Part shown: positions 36,556 to 48,640 of the stretch, in pieces
Numbering within the stretch: position 1 is the first letter of the stretch
Layout of the letters: the number at the start of each line of letters is the position of its first letter
NCBI GenBank assembly: GCA_009617715.1
Contig: VTFK01000304.1
Location: 62,001 to 126,000, forward strand
DNA length: 64,000 nt
Direction of reading: 5' to 3'
Source: Plectrocnemia conspersa
Lineage: Eukaryota; Arthropoda; Insecta; Trichoptera; Polycentropodidae
Position numbers and translations under genes: made by a program
The notes under the pieces: generated by a model
The model's input: the letters and a program-made list of their open reading frames with translations, nothing else
What the model was told of the DNA's origin: nothing
The model's database searches: none

Positions 36556-36676
36556 TCTGCCCTGTAATGTCGAAAAGTGCAATACTTTTTTTTCTCGATC
36601 CGTTCGGCATCAGATTATTCCTATGATCTCGATAGGAAAACTTACTTTTGAGAGCAAGTGGAGGTTCTTTATCCAG
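36556..36676 (+). other. Candidate 121-bp exon, coding or non-coding
   Basis: A less AT-rich block is preceded by a T-rich tract and an acceptor-like TTTGAATGCAG (ends 36555) and followed by a donor-like CCAG|GTAAAA (exon end 36676). One frame is open throughout (one base plus 40 codons) and starts LPCNVEKCNTFFSRS. The composition change coincides with both splice-like borders. No protein family is recognised, and AT-rich DNA produces such signals by chance. Confidence 0.25.
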
Positions 36677-36699
36677 GTAAAAATTTTGTATTTTAAAAT

Positions 36700-37489
36700 A
36701 AAATTAAAAACACCTATATTATAAAAAAAAACACCAAAAATTTATAAACGAATTTTATTTTTGCTAATTGTAATCAATTCATCGATTCTGTGGTTGGTAA
36801 AATTATAAAATTTGTATTTTATTTTATTTTGCCAAATTAACAAAATCAAGAAGATAATTTTATAATGTTTACCATCGAAGGGAGAAATCTTTGGTGTAAT
36901 TATTAAACTCCACTGTTTTTTATTTTTTGTCAATTTAAAATCAGAAACTTCTGACTCTCACAAATATGTGGACGCAAAACACGAATTGAAACAAAGTATC
37001 TTTATGTTTTTAAATATTTATCATTGCAAACATATTTGTATAAATCTTTGTTTGATAAATTATCACATCGCAAAGTAATAATTTAAATTTCAAATACTAA
37101 AAAAATTGGCAAAATTTAATAGCTGTGCCAATTTGCTTTCAATTCATTTAATACCCAAGTAATCCTCAGTGGAGTAATATGTATGTACTAAGACTTCGAT
37201 ATTCCTAAAATAATTTAATTTCTTTTGTAAAATGATTTGAATTTTGAAAACATATATTTTTGGTATTGGAATCATTGCACGTTAGGTTTTATTGTAAATG
37301 CTTGCTGATGTTTTAGAGTCTAGACTTCCCTTATTTTTTTAATGCAGAAAAATTTAAATAATTTCACCAATTATCTTTTATTTTCCTTGGAGTTCAAGAT
37401 TTAGCACAATTACAACAGTTTTCCTGTAAAATCGGTTAAGAATTCCAAGTCACGTTGCAACTTTTTATTTTAAAGTTGATCTAGTTCTA
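36700..37489. other. AT-rich stretch, nothing recognised
   Basis: Featureless. Confidence 0.5.
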
Positions 37490-37705
37490 TTACAAGTGAA
37501 CAAAAAATACAATGATCTCGAATAACAAACTCGAGTCTGGATGTTTTTTGTTTGATATGATTTAAAAAGTCGCCGTTTAAGAGAGGTATCTATAATCGAG
37601 TTAGAAATTCCAGATACCATAGAAATTATAAAACACTAGGGCTCATATGGAACTCAAACTCGGGTCTTTTAGGTATTAATCACCGACTTTACCACTAGTC
37701 TATCG
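37490..37705 (-). repeat. tRNA-derived SINE, copy F (best-preserved head)
   Basis: On the - strand the head reads GATAGACTAGTGGTAAAGTC (A box), GTGATTAATACCTAAAAGAC, then CCGAGTTTGAGTTCC (B box), closely matching a tRNA gene layout. The body begins TATGAGCCCTAGTG and contains TATCTGGAATTTCTAACTCG, paralleling copy C. The distal half is diverged. Confidence 0.55.
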
Positions 37706-37739
37706 TACTGATGTTTTCTACAATACATATGTGGCTTTT

Positions 37740-38180
37740 ATATATTAATAAGATAAAATATACTCTAACAGTGTCTTCTCGAGTGTCTTCGTCGCAAAAC
37801 AGTCTCGTTGATTTATGGAAAATCCCAACGGGCCGACGGTATTTACCACACCACCAAGCCACTTATCAATTTTTATTATTATTATCGCGCAAAAGGGAGT
37901 AATGAACCGCGATATTTTTTTCCACACACGCGACTCGATTACTCTTAGGCGAAAACAGATTAACGACGTAGCGGACTGGCGCTACGAGATAAGCACAAAA
38001 AATTGCGTATTTTTTCCTTCTTCTTCTCTTAAAACGCCGCTGTCGTAAAAAATGGACGCTTATTAATTATCCTTAATTAAATTTAATCCCGATGATAAAT
38101 CCGACAGATGTGTGCGCCCCTTGAGGCAAGGCGCTATAAATCGGGACCCGATGTAACGAGCGCCCGTTAAATGGGTTACT
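37740..38180. other. GC-richer non-coding island
   Basis: An island with overlapping unremarkable frames on both strands. The right part (38100-38180) is the most GC-rich and includes a TATA-like CTATAAAT. No coding evidence. Confidence 0.4.
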
Positions 38181-38930
38181 TTAAAATGTATTCGGTACAT
38201 CGATTGACATTTTGTAGCCCTGTAGTTTTTAAATTAAAACTATAAAATAGTATATAACACATAAAACGCTGATTTTTAAATTATTAAATTATTATGTCAA
38301 TACACTAAATGAAATCACAAATTGTCTCCGGAACACATGCGATTTCGAGCTATCTTTAGAATAACAAACACATCTTTTTAATCGCCTTTAGTGGGACTAA
38401 TCTGATTACATAAGTATTTTCTGTTGTTTCATATCAAGTAATTGATTTATACTAGACCGTAGTTGCAACAAGATTTTTTCTCACAAAAGGTGTTGTATTC
38501 TAGAAAACATTTTTTTCGATATACTATGATAAGGCGTTTTATCACTGATGTTTTACTCAGTCAAATGAATTGACAGTAGGCAACTGCCAGATATCACTTA
38601 TATTAACTTTTATTACTGTAAAGTTTCGAGAATCGTATAGAACAAAGTTTCAATTAAAAAAAATCTGTAAAATAACGTGACAATGTTCTACTTAGATTTT
38701 TTCAGAGAAAGAAAAATAGCTAATGCTCGACCATACTAATTGTCTTATTGTGCGAAAAATTGAACTAAGCAGTTTAGTTCAATTGCTCAAATTAAATTAT
38801 TTATTACTACATAGGTCTTTATACTTATGATTTAAAAAAGCAACTGGAAACCATCATTCATTCCTTAGGAAGCTGACTTTAACCGCTAAGCCTTCAATGA
38901 CCCCTAAATAGCGACAGTAAGAAGAAAAAA
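38181..38930. other. AT-rich stretch, nothing recognised
   Basis: Featureless. Confidence 0.5.
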
Positions 38931-39420
38931 TGATGCTAATTAAAAAATCGCATTTACCACAAGATGACCCCACAAAACGTAACACCCCCAACAACATCCC
39001 TTATCTGCGTCAATAACGCGCTGCTTTTACGACTGCGTTACTTAAAAACATTATTATATATCGGAGCGAGCATTTCCAAACGTAACGAATGAATAACGAC
39101 GTAAAAATATGCATTAAAGCGTTATGATGCGTACACACCGAAAACCGCCCCCAACGGTTCCATCTTCTTCGAGCGTCGCCCCCAAAAAGGGGTGTGCATT
39201 TAAAAATCTAAGGGTGAGACCAAAGTAACGGATGGGGGGCGGGGGTGGACCAAGGATGCTGAATATAATTAGAAAATGTAAAAGAGTCGGAGAGAAAGTT
39301 ACGACGCTCCTGCGATATATCTAACTATATATGCATACATTTAGACACGCATATACACAAACAAACATATTTACATACACACACCAACAAGACTCGGAAT
39401 ATATTCGCGTCATTGGCAAT
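38931..39420. other. GC-richer non-coding island
   Basis: It contains several TAACG/AACGTAACG words, a G run (GGGGGGCGGGGG, near 39235) and a CA-rich tail at 39330-39390. No reading frame. Confidence 0.4.
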
Positions 39421-41260
39421 GGTATAAGAAAAAATAGTACTTGAATATATTATTAAAATATATTTATTTTACAAAAAAGAAATAAAGAATTACATATTGA
39501 ATAAAAAAAGATTCACATAATAACGAAATCTATTTTAATAATATTCAACAGAAGCTTGGCTCCTTAGACATAATAGACTCGTAAAATGGTTATACACCAC
39601 AGTATCTTTCAATTTAATTTACTTGGGGTAGCCTTTTGTATTTTATGAAACTAAAACAATTGCTTCGCCTGTATCTCTGTTTCTTTCAGCAATATTTGTC
39701 ACGGGATATCTAAATTATCGAGAAACGCTAATTAAAAAAAACGATATTTTTGTAATTTTAATGCTGTAAAATTATTAGGTGTTAACAGCATGTGTGTAAC
39801 AATATTAAGACAATTAATCAATGTATGGGTTTTAGATTTTATGTTTTTGTAAATTGTATTTTTTTTACTTTTAAAGCAATATTAAAATTAAAAACAATGT
39901 TTATTTAAGAATCGTAAAATTTGCTTTCACTTCAAGAATCGAATGTAGTCACTTAAGTTACATATTTGTAATTTAACCAGTATTGTTCTAAAAATAACAT
40001 TTTTATACCATAATTAATTTTTTTAAATAAATATAATATAATATATACTTATTAAAAGCCTTTACTTTTTTTTATTAATGTACAAAATATTTATCTTATT
40101 GCCACAAAAATATTTTAATTTCATTATTTTCCTCTTTTTTTATGAAATTTTTATTTGATTGATTTTTATTTGTATTTTAAAACAAATCTATATGACTAAA
40201 ACATAAATTAATATATTCTATATTTTTTTAAAAACTATTTCTCTCATTGGCGTTAATCTACACAATCACTAACACAAAGCGAGTTATTAGACTAGCTTAC
40301 AGAGCTTTGTCATCTAGTAGTCTTTTTAAGTTGCCTACATTAAGGATTAAAATTAATAGAAAGCTAATCTATCACTGCATTTTTAATACACATTGAAAAA
40401 TGTTAAAAATGCAATTGCACACAAATTACAGCAATAGTAATGTAATAAGCAATACAATGTGTACAGTTAAGACATATACTTTTAAAAATATGTTCTACCG
40501 TCCAAAGTCAATTAAGAGACGCAGCTGCAAATAAAAAATTGCAATAAATAAATTTTGCTATTTTTATGGAATTTGTACATTTCACAGATATTATATTTAT
40601 TTTTTAATTCTCTTTAGATTTATTTTTTATGTTCAATAATTATGTTTAGAACCACAAGAAAATTTGTATTTTTTTAAAATTTGATTTCATAAATTTCATA
40701 ATAAACATTACTATATACAATTGGTATAAAGTGATTTAAAATAATAATTGTCTATAAAAAAGATAGTGAAAAATTTGCCAAAGCAAGAGTGTTTACCTCT
40801 AATCGGTGAAGATATTATTTAAGTTAGGACTTTGCATTTAACAATTAGTTAAAGTCTATGAAAATAAGTAGTTTTAGACGAGATTTGGCTACTAATTATA
40901 TTTTCGCAACATCAACTCTAATTGGTTAAAGAAAGCATGAATTACAGTCACACGTGTAAAATAGGCGTAAATTAAAATAAATGGGCGTAAGCCCAGTGCG
41001 TTACAATGATTAATATATATATTTAGTTTACATGCATTTACGGAAAATAATGTATATTATATGTATATTTGAATAATTGTTGAGAGTAGCTTTATTGCGT
41101 CGCTCTAAATTAGCTGAATATATAATTTTAAATAAAACTTATATTTTTGCAAATATAATCCGTTCTAAAATATAGACATATAAAAGCTTCCTTTAATATA
41201 TGTATATAGTACTTCGTACATGAAGAAGGAGAATAAATATGCCATTTTATAAAATATTTC
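39421..41260. other. Long AT-rich stretch
   Basis: No gene or defined repeat. A small inverted word, GGGCGTAAGCCC, lies at 40983-40994. Confidence 0.55.
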
Positions 41261-41720
41261 TTACTCTCAGTAAGCGTGCGTGCGTTTAATTAAAGGCGCC
41301 CGGGTAAAATGCGAAGGAGTTGGGGGGCACATTATAACACCGAGCCCTCCTCGCCGTTAATTTCACGCGTTGGAATTTTTAGTATTATGACTCAATCGAA
41401 AAGGGCACAAATTGTGCGAAAGAGTTCGGACGTGGTTAATTAGCGGACGTAATGTGCCTTTGATTACTCCTAGCGGAATTTCTGGGTCTCTGGAATATAT
41501 ATTGGTTTTTTTCCTCAGTCCACTCTTCCCTCGCAGTTCCAGTCCTTCTCCTTTTTCGCTTTTATGAAGAAATTACTCCTGTCGACGCTCGCGAGAATTC
41601 GCTTTGATGTCGACAAGGAGCAAGATCTGGGTCGGCAGCAGGGATTTTTTACAGCGCCCCTTGACACAATCCTTTTGGCGTTAACGCGTGCCTCGTTATC
41701 AAGGTGTGCTTTGTGTGAAA
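41261..41720. other. GC-richer non-coding island
   Basis: An island beginning with GTTTAATTAAAGGCGCCCGG. Its AATTAAAGGCGC (41288-41299) also occurs inverted in the 55.8-kb island. Frames of 71 and 89 codons overlap antisense and match nothing. Candidate regulatory DNA. Confidence 0.45.
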
Positions 41721-41911
41721 AAATGTACATTTTCTGGTTGTGTGTTATTTTTTATCATTTATGGAAAAATTGGCTTTATGGTAAGGTGACTAATATTCTT
41801 TCAAGAAATATTTTCTTGGAAAATATATTATAAAAATTATTATGCATTCGATCAGAAGTTTACTCAAAAGCGTCCTCAATTGATTTACGTGATATATTCT
41901 TTTTAATTTTT

Positions 41912-41960
41912 ATAATAATAAAATAAACTCAGTTTTCTACTGAGTTTATTTTATTATTAT
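41912..41960. repeat. Perfect 22-bp hairpin with 5-base loop
   Basis: The arms 41912-41933 and 41939-41960 are exact reverse complements around TTTCT. The stem is AT-rich except for ACTCAGT/ACTGAGT at the loop end. Too short for a typical animal microRNA precursor; origin unknown. Confidence 0.95.
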
Positions 41961-41984
41961 TTGTTCTTGTATCCCAGTGCCATT

Positions 41985-42235
41985 TTTAGGAGCGTTCGGA
42001 TACGATTCGCTTAGTACTCGTAGAAAGTTGTACTTCGCTAACCATTTTTTTATTCTACTAAAGAGTACTATCGATAATCAAAATATTTTAAGAAATTCCA
42101 GTTTTGGGTTTCGGTACTTCTTTGATAATCACGATTGCGTCCTCTTTTGATGTTCATTAGAGCCAGGACGTTTGAACTAACTCACTTGCCTATGGCTATC
42201 ACAATCTGGCTCCTTAATACGCTGACATTTCACAT
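41985..42235. repeat. Dispersed repeat with tRNA-like tail, copy 1
   Basis: 42030-42120 shares GAAATTCCAGTTTTGGGTT, GATAATCACGATT and looser flanking words with 61950-62085. Downstream, 42160-42212 forms a 7-bp GAGCCAG/CTGGCTC pair enclosing a B-box-like GTTCAAAC on the - strand, which hints at a tRNA-derived head. Family not recognised. Confidence 0.45.
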
Positions 42236-42239
42236 TGAT

Positions 42240-43550
42240 CTATTTAATGTCAGTTATCAGAAGCTGATCCGGTTCATATAATTTAATTTTACTATTTTTT
42301 TCTCTTTCTTTTTATGTATTTTTTTTTGTATATTTCTATTTTATATTTTGTTGTTTGTATAATATATTATATTATTACTTTTTATCTTTTTTGTATTTTA
42401 TCTTTATGTATTTTTTTAATTGTCACGCATTGGTGTAATCAGTTATATCTAGAAGGTCTTAATTTAATTTTGTACCAAATAAGTAATAAAATTTTATTTG
42501 CACATGTTATAGGAATAAAGATCAGTGAGATCATCATTTAAAACTTATAAAATATATTGTGTGTTTTTTGGAGTGTGCCAAAAGTCAATTAATCATTAAC
42601 AAATAACTTATTAGAAAGAAAATATACATGTACGTATATATTTTTGTTATAGATTCTAAGAATAAATGTCTTTTGAATATATATAATAATTAACGAGTAA
42701 AACGTTAAACGCTTTACTTAGTATATGCTCCATTGTTCTAAGTCCATCCAGCATACATTCGTCAAATTATTCAAAGATTTTAGTTATTTAAAACCTGTGA
42801 TATTAAACCTGATTCAGCAAACAAAGGGACTGTCAAGAATCTCATCCAAAGTGCGTAAGACGTATTCTGAAAATGAATACACATATACTGCATAGCCTTT
42901 ATAAATAATCTAGAATATTAAGGATATCTTTAAACTACTTTCCTGCTATAGAAAATACAGTAATATGTTGGTTGTAACATGAGGGAACTACAAACACAGT
43001 TTTTTTTTTTTTCAATATTAAAAAATAGCTGAAATGATTTCACATTTTATTTTGAGTATAATATTTATTGAGAAATTCAAGCGTTAAAAAAAATGTGTAG
43101 TTATTATTATACACAAATAAAAAAATCTTTAAATTATAAAAATAATTTATATGAGATCAATAAAAGTTTTACCTTAAAATTTAGGGTAATATTTTTTTAT
43201 TAAATAGAAGATTTTATTTAAAAAAAATAGGAATCGAAATCTAAATTAAATCCCTACATAAGTATTTTAATTTTAGTATCAAATATGGGCGACTTATTAA
43301 TTAACAACAATATGTGTAAGTCGAGGTGGAATTATAAAATAATGGTATTTCTTATACTTGTATAAGCATAACAAAGTATTAAAATAATGCTTCGTTTTTG
43401 AAAGCCTAGTTATGTTTAAAGAACCATCTAAATGATAAAAAATGAACTTGAAGATTGCCCAAGCAAACTTTAATAACTCGCATTTCTCACTCGCCTATCA
43501 TTAAGGATTTCAAACACATTCATTACCACACATTGCGAAAATGCATTCAC
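42240..43550. other. AT-rich stretch with a pyrimidine-rich tract
   Basis: 42290-42420 is T-rich on the + strand and yields a hydrophobic low-complexity frame (42314-42541) that is not credible as a gene. Nothing else recognised. Confidence 0.5.
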
Positions 43551-43800
43551 ATATGCACATTCACACAATTTGTATAAGACCTGAATGCGCCCGCTGGCTC
43601 GAGTGTCTACCTGCGGAACGTGTGCAACTCCTTTAGAGATGAATTCATCTCTTGTGTATAATCATCATCAGCATCACCATCGTCAGTAGGATATGTGTAT
43701 TTATTAATTAAGTTGAATCCGGCAACACCTGTCGAGTGGCCTCTTAATTAATAGTCACACCTCTGCGACGCGAATCCATAATCTACTATAACGCAAGACT
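43551..43800. other. GC-richer non-coding island
   Basis: A small island with a short ATC-type triplet run (43661-43687). No reading frame. Confidence 0.35.
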
Positions 43801-44639
43801 AATGATGTACGGTTTAATTGAAAGCTTTAGTGAAGAGTGCGTGTTTGAATATCATTTTTATTTGAATAAGATGAAATATGTAAAAAAAACTTTACATACT
43901 GTATTATGTGTTTATTGACAAAGCATATGTTATGGTTTAACCGCTGAAATTTATCACAGTTTAACTTAAACTTTAACCTTTTGTATTAAAAACGAATAGA
44001 AGTAAAAAATACTGTTTGATAAAAGCAGCTTAAGGTTAACACATAAAATTTACTTTTATAAATCCTGAAACTCTTGCTTTTCTGAAACTCGATATTTTTA
44101 TACGTTAATTTCAGATTAAAAGACTTTTTTTATATAATTTCAAAATAAATGGATTCAATGCCTATTTTGATTAATAATCATTTATTTTATTTACAAACAT
44201 ACTTTTCTATATAATACATTTTATTGGTAAAAGTATAATACATAATAAGTTTTTTAAGATTAGTTTAAAAGGATGTATTTACTTTTTATAGCTTTGATTT
44301 ATTATGAGTAAGCAGAACATTTTTTACGTCTTTTGCAAGTAAATAGTTAGGTTAGGTTAGGTAACTACGTTCTCCTATATAAATTTCGTGAAGAATACTT
44401 TAAATAAAATTAAGAAGGGATGCGTATAGTAATCTTTGTTAATTTGAAGCTGTATTATTGGTTTATTATTAGTTAAATGAATGTCACTAATATACAATTT
44501 GATTTTAGTCTGTTGTCGTAATATTTACTTGTATGTATTTTTTGTGTTCACTTCGTTTTAATTGTGCTGGCATCTGTCATGTTACAATAAAATATTTTTA
44601 TTAAATAATAATTAATCAATCCTGAAATAAGTTTATTTT
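43801..44639. other. AT-rich stretch with three TTAGG units
   Basis: TTAGG occurs three times in tandem at 44347-44361, the insect telomeric word but far too short to be a telomere. The rest is featureless. Confidence 0.5.
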
Positions 44640-44906
44640 TAATAATCAGCATAATACCTGACAAAGGGTTCGAATACCATATGGACTTTTATATTTATAT
44701 CGTGTTTCGAAAATCTAAATAATTATTATATAAAAAAATTCGATCGATCATTATAGATTAAGTAAATCTAGATTTTACTAATCTCACAAAAGAATATCGA
44801 GATTATTAAATAAAATTGTGCTAGGTCGTACATATTGGGTATTAAAAATTCTCTAGTAATGAGCTACTTCAGCTCAAAGAAAATATCTTGTATGTATGTA
44901 TTCAAG
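44640..44906 (+). repeat. tRNA-derived SINE, copy D
   Basis: It reads ATAATACCTGACAAAGGGTT and CGAATACCATATGG (B box), then the body with ATTTTACTAATCTCACAAAA, GAATATCGAGATTATT and AGGTCGTACATATTGGG, ending GAGCTACTTCAGCTCAAAGA and TATCTTGTATGTATG. It shares the tail with copy B and the core with copies C and E. The A box is lost. Confidence 0.65.
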
Positions 44907-45720
44907 AATAAAAAAATATTGCAGGTAATTTAAATTATTTTTATGCAGATGAATACAAACTCTTTTTGAGCACGTTGTAATTGGTTTCTTATTTACGCGT
45001 TTTGTTAAGTATAATATATTGTTTAGTGTTGACAAACGGTTATAAAGGCGTTGGTCATTGTTGATGTATTTTAATTATGTTATGTTTTGGCAATGGTTCT
45101 GAGGGATTATTTATTACAAATCGTTCTTAAAATTACACTTACTAACAAATAAATATGTAAAATATCTTACAGAATTGTCCAGGACTGCTCGTTATGAAAT
45201 AATTACCAGAAGAATATACTACAAGAAACTCTTTTTGCCATTAAAATGAAGAAACTCTAAAGCACATTAAATTCAGGTATGCTTAACAGAGCATTTAATC
45301 AAAAACATTAAGTATTTTACAATAAGTCAGGACTTGAAAGTTTAAAAGTTTCATAAAAATATTAATTTGAAAATCAAAAGTCAGGGCATACTAAAAAAAA
45401 AGAGATTTTCTAAAACTTGACTGTAATATGTATCCTATTGTAAATAATTATGTATTTTTTTACATTTTTAACAAAAAGATTGACGATCACTGTCGCTGCT
45501 TGCATATAGTTTCCACTTAATTTTAATGGCACGCTTTGAAAGGCGATAAGTGTAATGCACGTGTAATGTTGTAATTGCATCATTACATAAAAAACGTGCA
45601 ATTATTTTAATGCGACGCCATCTACCTCATATTTATGCCAGAATCGTAAAAACACACAAACACACTATTTACTAACGAGACACTGTATTTAGAAACACAC
45701 TAAAAGTATTTAACACTTTT
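44907..45720. other. AT-rich stretch, nothing recognised
   Basis: Featureless. Confidence 0.5.
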
Positions 45721-46240
45721 TTTCGTTTCCTCCTGATTAGTATTCCAAGGGCGTAAGGGCGTATTCGTTTCGGGGCTATGTAACTTGTCGTTGTGTGTTA
45801 ACGACACTAACAAACAAACACACAACACAAACATGCCGGAAAACGAGAAATTTCACCGAAGACCGACGGATAGGGTTGAGGATAATTTGGCCACTGAGGG
45901 CCGCCGTTTTCCGCGAGTCAGCGCAGGGCCATTAGTAGTGTGTCAGAGCCGGCACCACTCATTGCCGTTTGATGTGTCTGCTGCCTACGGGCCCGTTGTT
46001 CTGTGCAAAAATAATTACTTTTGTTGTGTGTATGTGTATTTTTTCTGGCCGGGAGAACCTCGGATTTGCAATGCAAATCGTGTGGAATATCAAATTTGGC
46101 AATGCGACGATTTAAAAGTAAAATGTTGTACTGTAAATCTCAAATGTTCTCTGAGGGCCCTTGTGAGCGGCTCTCAAACAAATTCGGCGGTCCAGACGAT
46201 CTTCGTGTGATGTCGAAAACGAGACGTTTTAAATTTATTT
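45721..46240. other. GC-richer island with a POU-type palindrome
   Basis: It contains ATTTGCAATGCAAAT (46064-46078), a 15-base palindrome holding the octamer ATGCAAAT. A 141-codon open frame (45785-46210, + strand) spans the island but has no recognisable domain and a Val/Cys-rich, unbiased composition. Considered a candidate regulatory element rather than a gene. Confidence 0.4.
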
Positions 46241-46339
46241 TGTAATATATTCATAATTCGGGATGTGAAGGGGTTAAACAAAGATATGCATACATTGGAG
46301 TATAAAAATAATAAACCGAAACGAATATAAATGTGGTAT

Positions 46340-46620
46340 TTAACCCATTCCACGCAGCACTAAATTTTGCTCTATGGTACTAAAACACGGCGACTATTTC
46401 ATCGTCTTTGAGATCCAGAGAAATATATTTTTAATACTAATAAGAATTCAAATATACATCTTTACTCTTTAAAAATAATAAAGGTATATTGATAAATATC
46501 TATATAGTCGATATAAATCTGTAAATAAACTCTTCTTATAAATAATATGGCAATAATACAATTATCTGGTGTACGCAATAGCGCCATACATATATTGTGA
46601 ATATAGCGTTAAAAAGTTAA
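46340..46620. mobile_element. TTAA-flanked MITE-like element, second family member
   Basis: It is flanked by TTAA at 46340-46343 and 46617-46620. The left end CCCATTCCACGC and the complement of the right end CTTTTTAACGC are imperfect inverted repeats. The left 50 bases, including AATTTTGCTCTATGG, parallel the left end at 17554. It is non-coding, with about 273 bp between the TTAA sites. Confidence 0.5.
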
Positions 46621-47490
46621 AAAAAATTTAATAGAATATGCATTATATAATAAAATTAATTAAAAGTATTTAAAAAAAGTATTTTTGAGAATCTTTTAAA
46701 ATCAAAATTTAATTTTGTTCATTTTTTATCAAAATCTAACAAATTTATGTATTTAATAAATATATTTCTTAATTATTGATCTTTCATGCAATTACAAAGT
46801 TTCATATGTTAAAAATTAAAGTTATTCTTGTGATTATTTTTTATTAAAAAATCCATAAATTGAACCCGTCCAAAACTTAATTTTTTTTTTTAAAACAAAA
46901 TTAATTTAATTTTTTTTATAATAACAAGATATTTTATATTTAAGACACTAAATATTGTAAAATTATATTTTTAATCGATAAATTTGTATACAATTTATTT
47001 ATAAAAAAAATTTTTTTTGTAAGCATATAGATTAACTATTATCTATTATCGTTGAATTATCGAAAGTTTACCTATGTACATATATTAATAAATTATTAAT
47101 TAAATAAAACAGCGCGGTAGATCAGATTATAATTTTTTTTGACTTTCCTAATCTCGTAGATAAATATCATAATGATTATTTCAAATCGATCTATGTCGTT
47201 ACTATGTCGTTAGCATTACTTATAGAGAATATGCTAAATTTATAAAAATATATATTATAAAATGGCGTATATATAGAGCCATTCTTAAACTTTTGGATTC
47301 GTAAATCTAGAGTTTAAAACATAACATTAAATCAATACAATAAATATGTATTTACATTATGTAGTAAACTAGACAATCAATAAACTTTCACACAGTTGAT
47401 AGACATGTGTTTTTGTTCACACGTCAATTTTGATCCTTTTATCCTACCAGTGAATTAAATATTATACATGAAGAAAACTTCTTGAATCAA
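46621..47490. other. AT-rich stretch, nothing recognised
   Basis: Featureless. Confidence 0.55.
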
Positions 47491-47990
47491 ATTGATCGCA
47501 CATATCCGCTTATGTTTCGGCTGAGCAAACACAATTTAAGTTCGCCGAGCTCTTAATTATAGATTCGAATGTTTATTCGTTACCTTGGAAGAAACGCGAG
47601 TGGGTATAAGGGGGTGCACTCCCTCACCCCTATATTCGCTCCACGAGACCACAATGCAGTTCGGAAAATTCTAAATACTCACTGCAATTATGAGGAAATA
47701 ATAATGTGGCACTGTCGAATACACACGCTAGAAGCGAGTCTCTTCCCCTGAAATGCATGTTCGGATGACACGTGAACCGAAAAAGTTACGCCAAAGGAGG
47801 CGACTTGTCAAAAAGAAAGAACAGGTAAAGCACCCTATTCACCCCGTCGTATTGCGGCCTTTCGGTGGTATAATCGTGCAGGTGCCGTGACACGGACTCA
47901 GTCACAAAAGTCACAGCCGAAATATGTTTTAATTGCGGACGTAGACGCTCAGAAGAATCTGGGGTTGCTTTTTTATTTAAGAGTGTATGT
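47491..47990. other. GC-richer non-coding island
   Basis: It includes a small inverted pair around TATAAGGGGGTGCACTCCCT (47597-47616). A 60-codon frame is not convincing. Candidate regulatory DNA. Confidence 0.4.
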
Positions 47991-48289
47991 GCCTTTTCTG
48001 ATGTGGGATGTGATCATCGCTTAAAAATGCCAAGCCCGTTAAAAACGAAATTCCAAAATGTGTTTTTTAGCTTGAAGTATAGGTACTAAACTTTTTATTT
48101 GCATTTTATATTAATATCAGAATATATAAATAGTGTTTAATGTTGCAGACAACATTAAATAGCTTTGCAGTTGTCTTTTGACCACCTCTTATGTATATGT
48201 ACCTAATCAATTTTTGTAAAACGAAGCTTATTCACATTTCAACCGCAGATTTTTATTTCACAAAATATTTGTTTAGCAATAGAGAGCTA

Positions 48290-48640
48290 CCGGTTCATCC
48301 CCGTCTCCAGGGCCGGACCCATGGAGGCATGTCGCCGGGCCTTTCCGCGCTTTAATGAGAACGGATGGAGCGGCCCAACGTCAAATACCCGCCCGTCTTC
48401 TTGTATTGTTCCAAGGAACCGGCTGCCTGCAAAAACGACGCCAAATTCGGGACGGTTTTGATTGCGGACTCTGCAAAAAGTTTCTTCAGCCCCGAAAAGC
48501 GCCACCCCTAGCACTTTTAACCCCCGGCACCCACTACTCAGCCCCGTCGCTTACCAAACACTTTTTGCACCTTTGTATTATTGACCTTTCTGGAGGCATT
48601 TGTGTGCTTGTGATTTCAAACGAGCAAAGATGATGGTTAA
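48290..48640. other. GC-rich block with a hAT-like left terminus
   Basis: CAGGGCCGGACCC (48308-48320) looks like a hAT-type terminus, and the next 250 bases are GC-rich. No matching right end or 8-bp duplication was found, so it may be a truncated element or an ordinary island. Antisense overlapping frames of 75 and 92 codons match nothing. Confidence 0.35.

Noticed and set aside
42314..42541. A hydrophobic membrane-protein-like open frame
   Set aside because: It arises from a T-rich tract; composition explains the Phe, Ile and Leu content.
44347..44361. TTAGG telomeric repeat
   Set aside because: Only three units, internal and without context; not a telomere or a meaningful interstitial array.
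45785..46210. A 141-codon open frame as a protein gene
   Set aside because: No domain, signal or repeat structure; it spans a GC-richer island where stops are rarer, and a second overlapping frame is also open.
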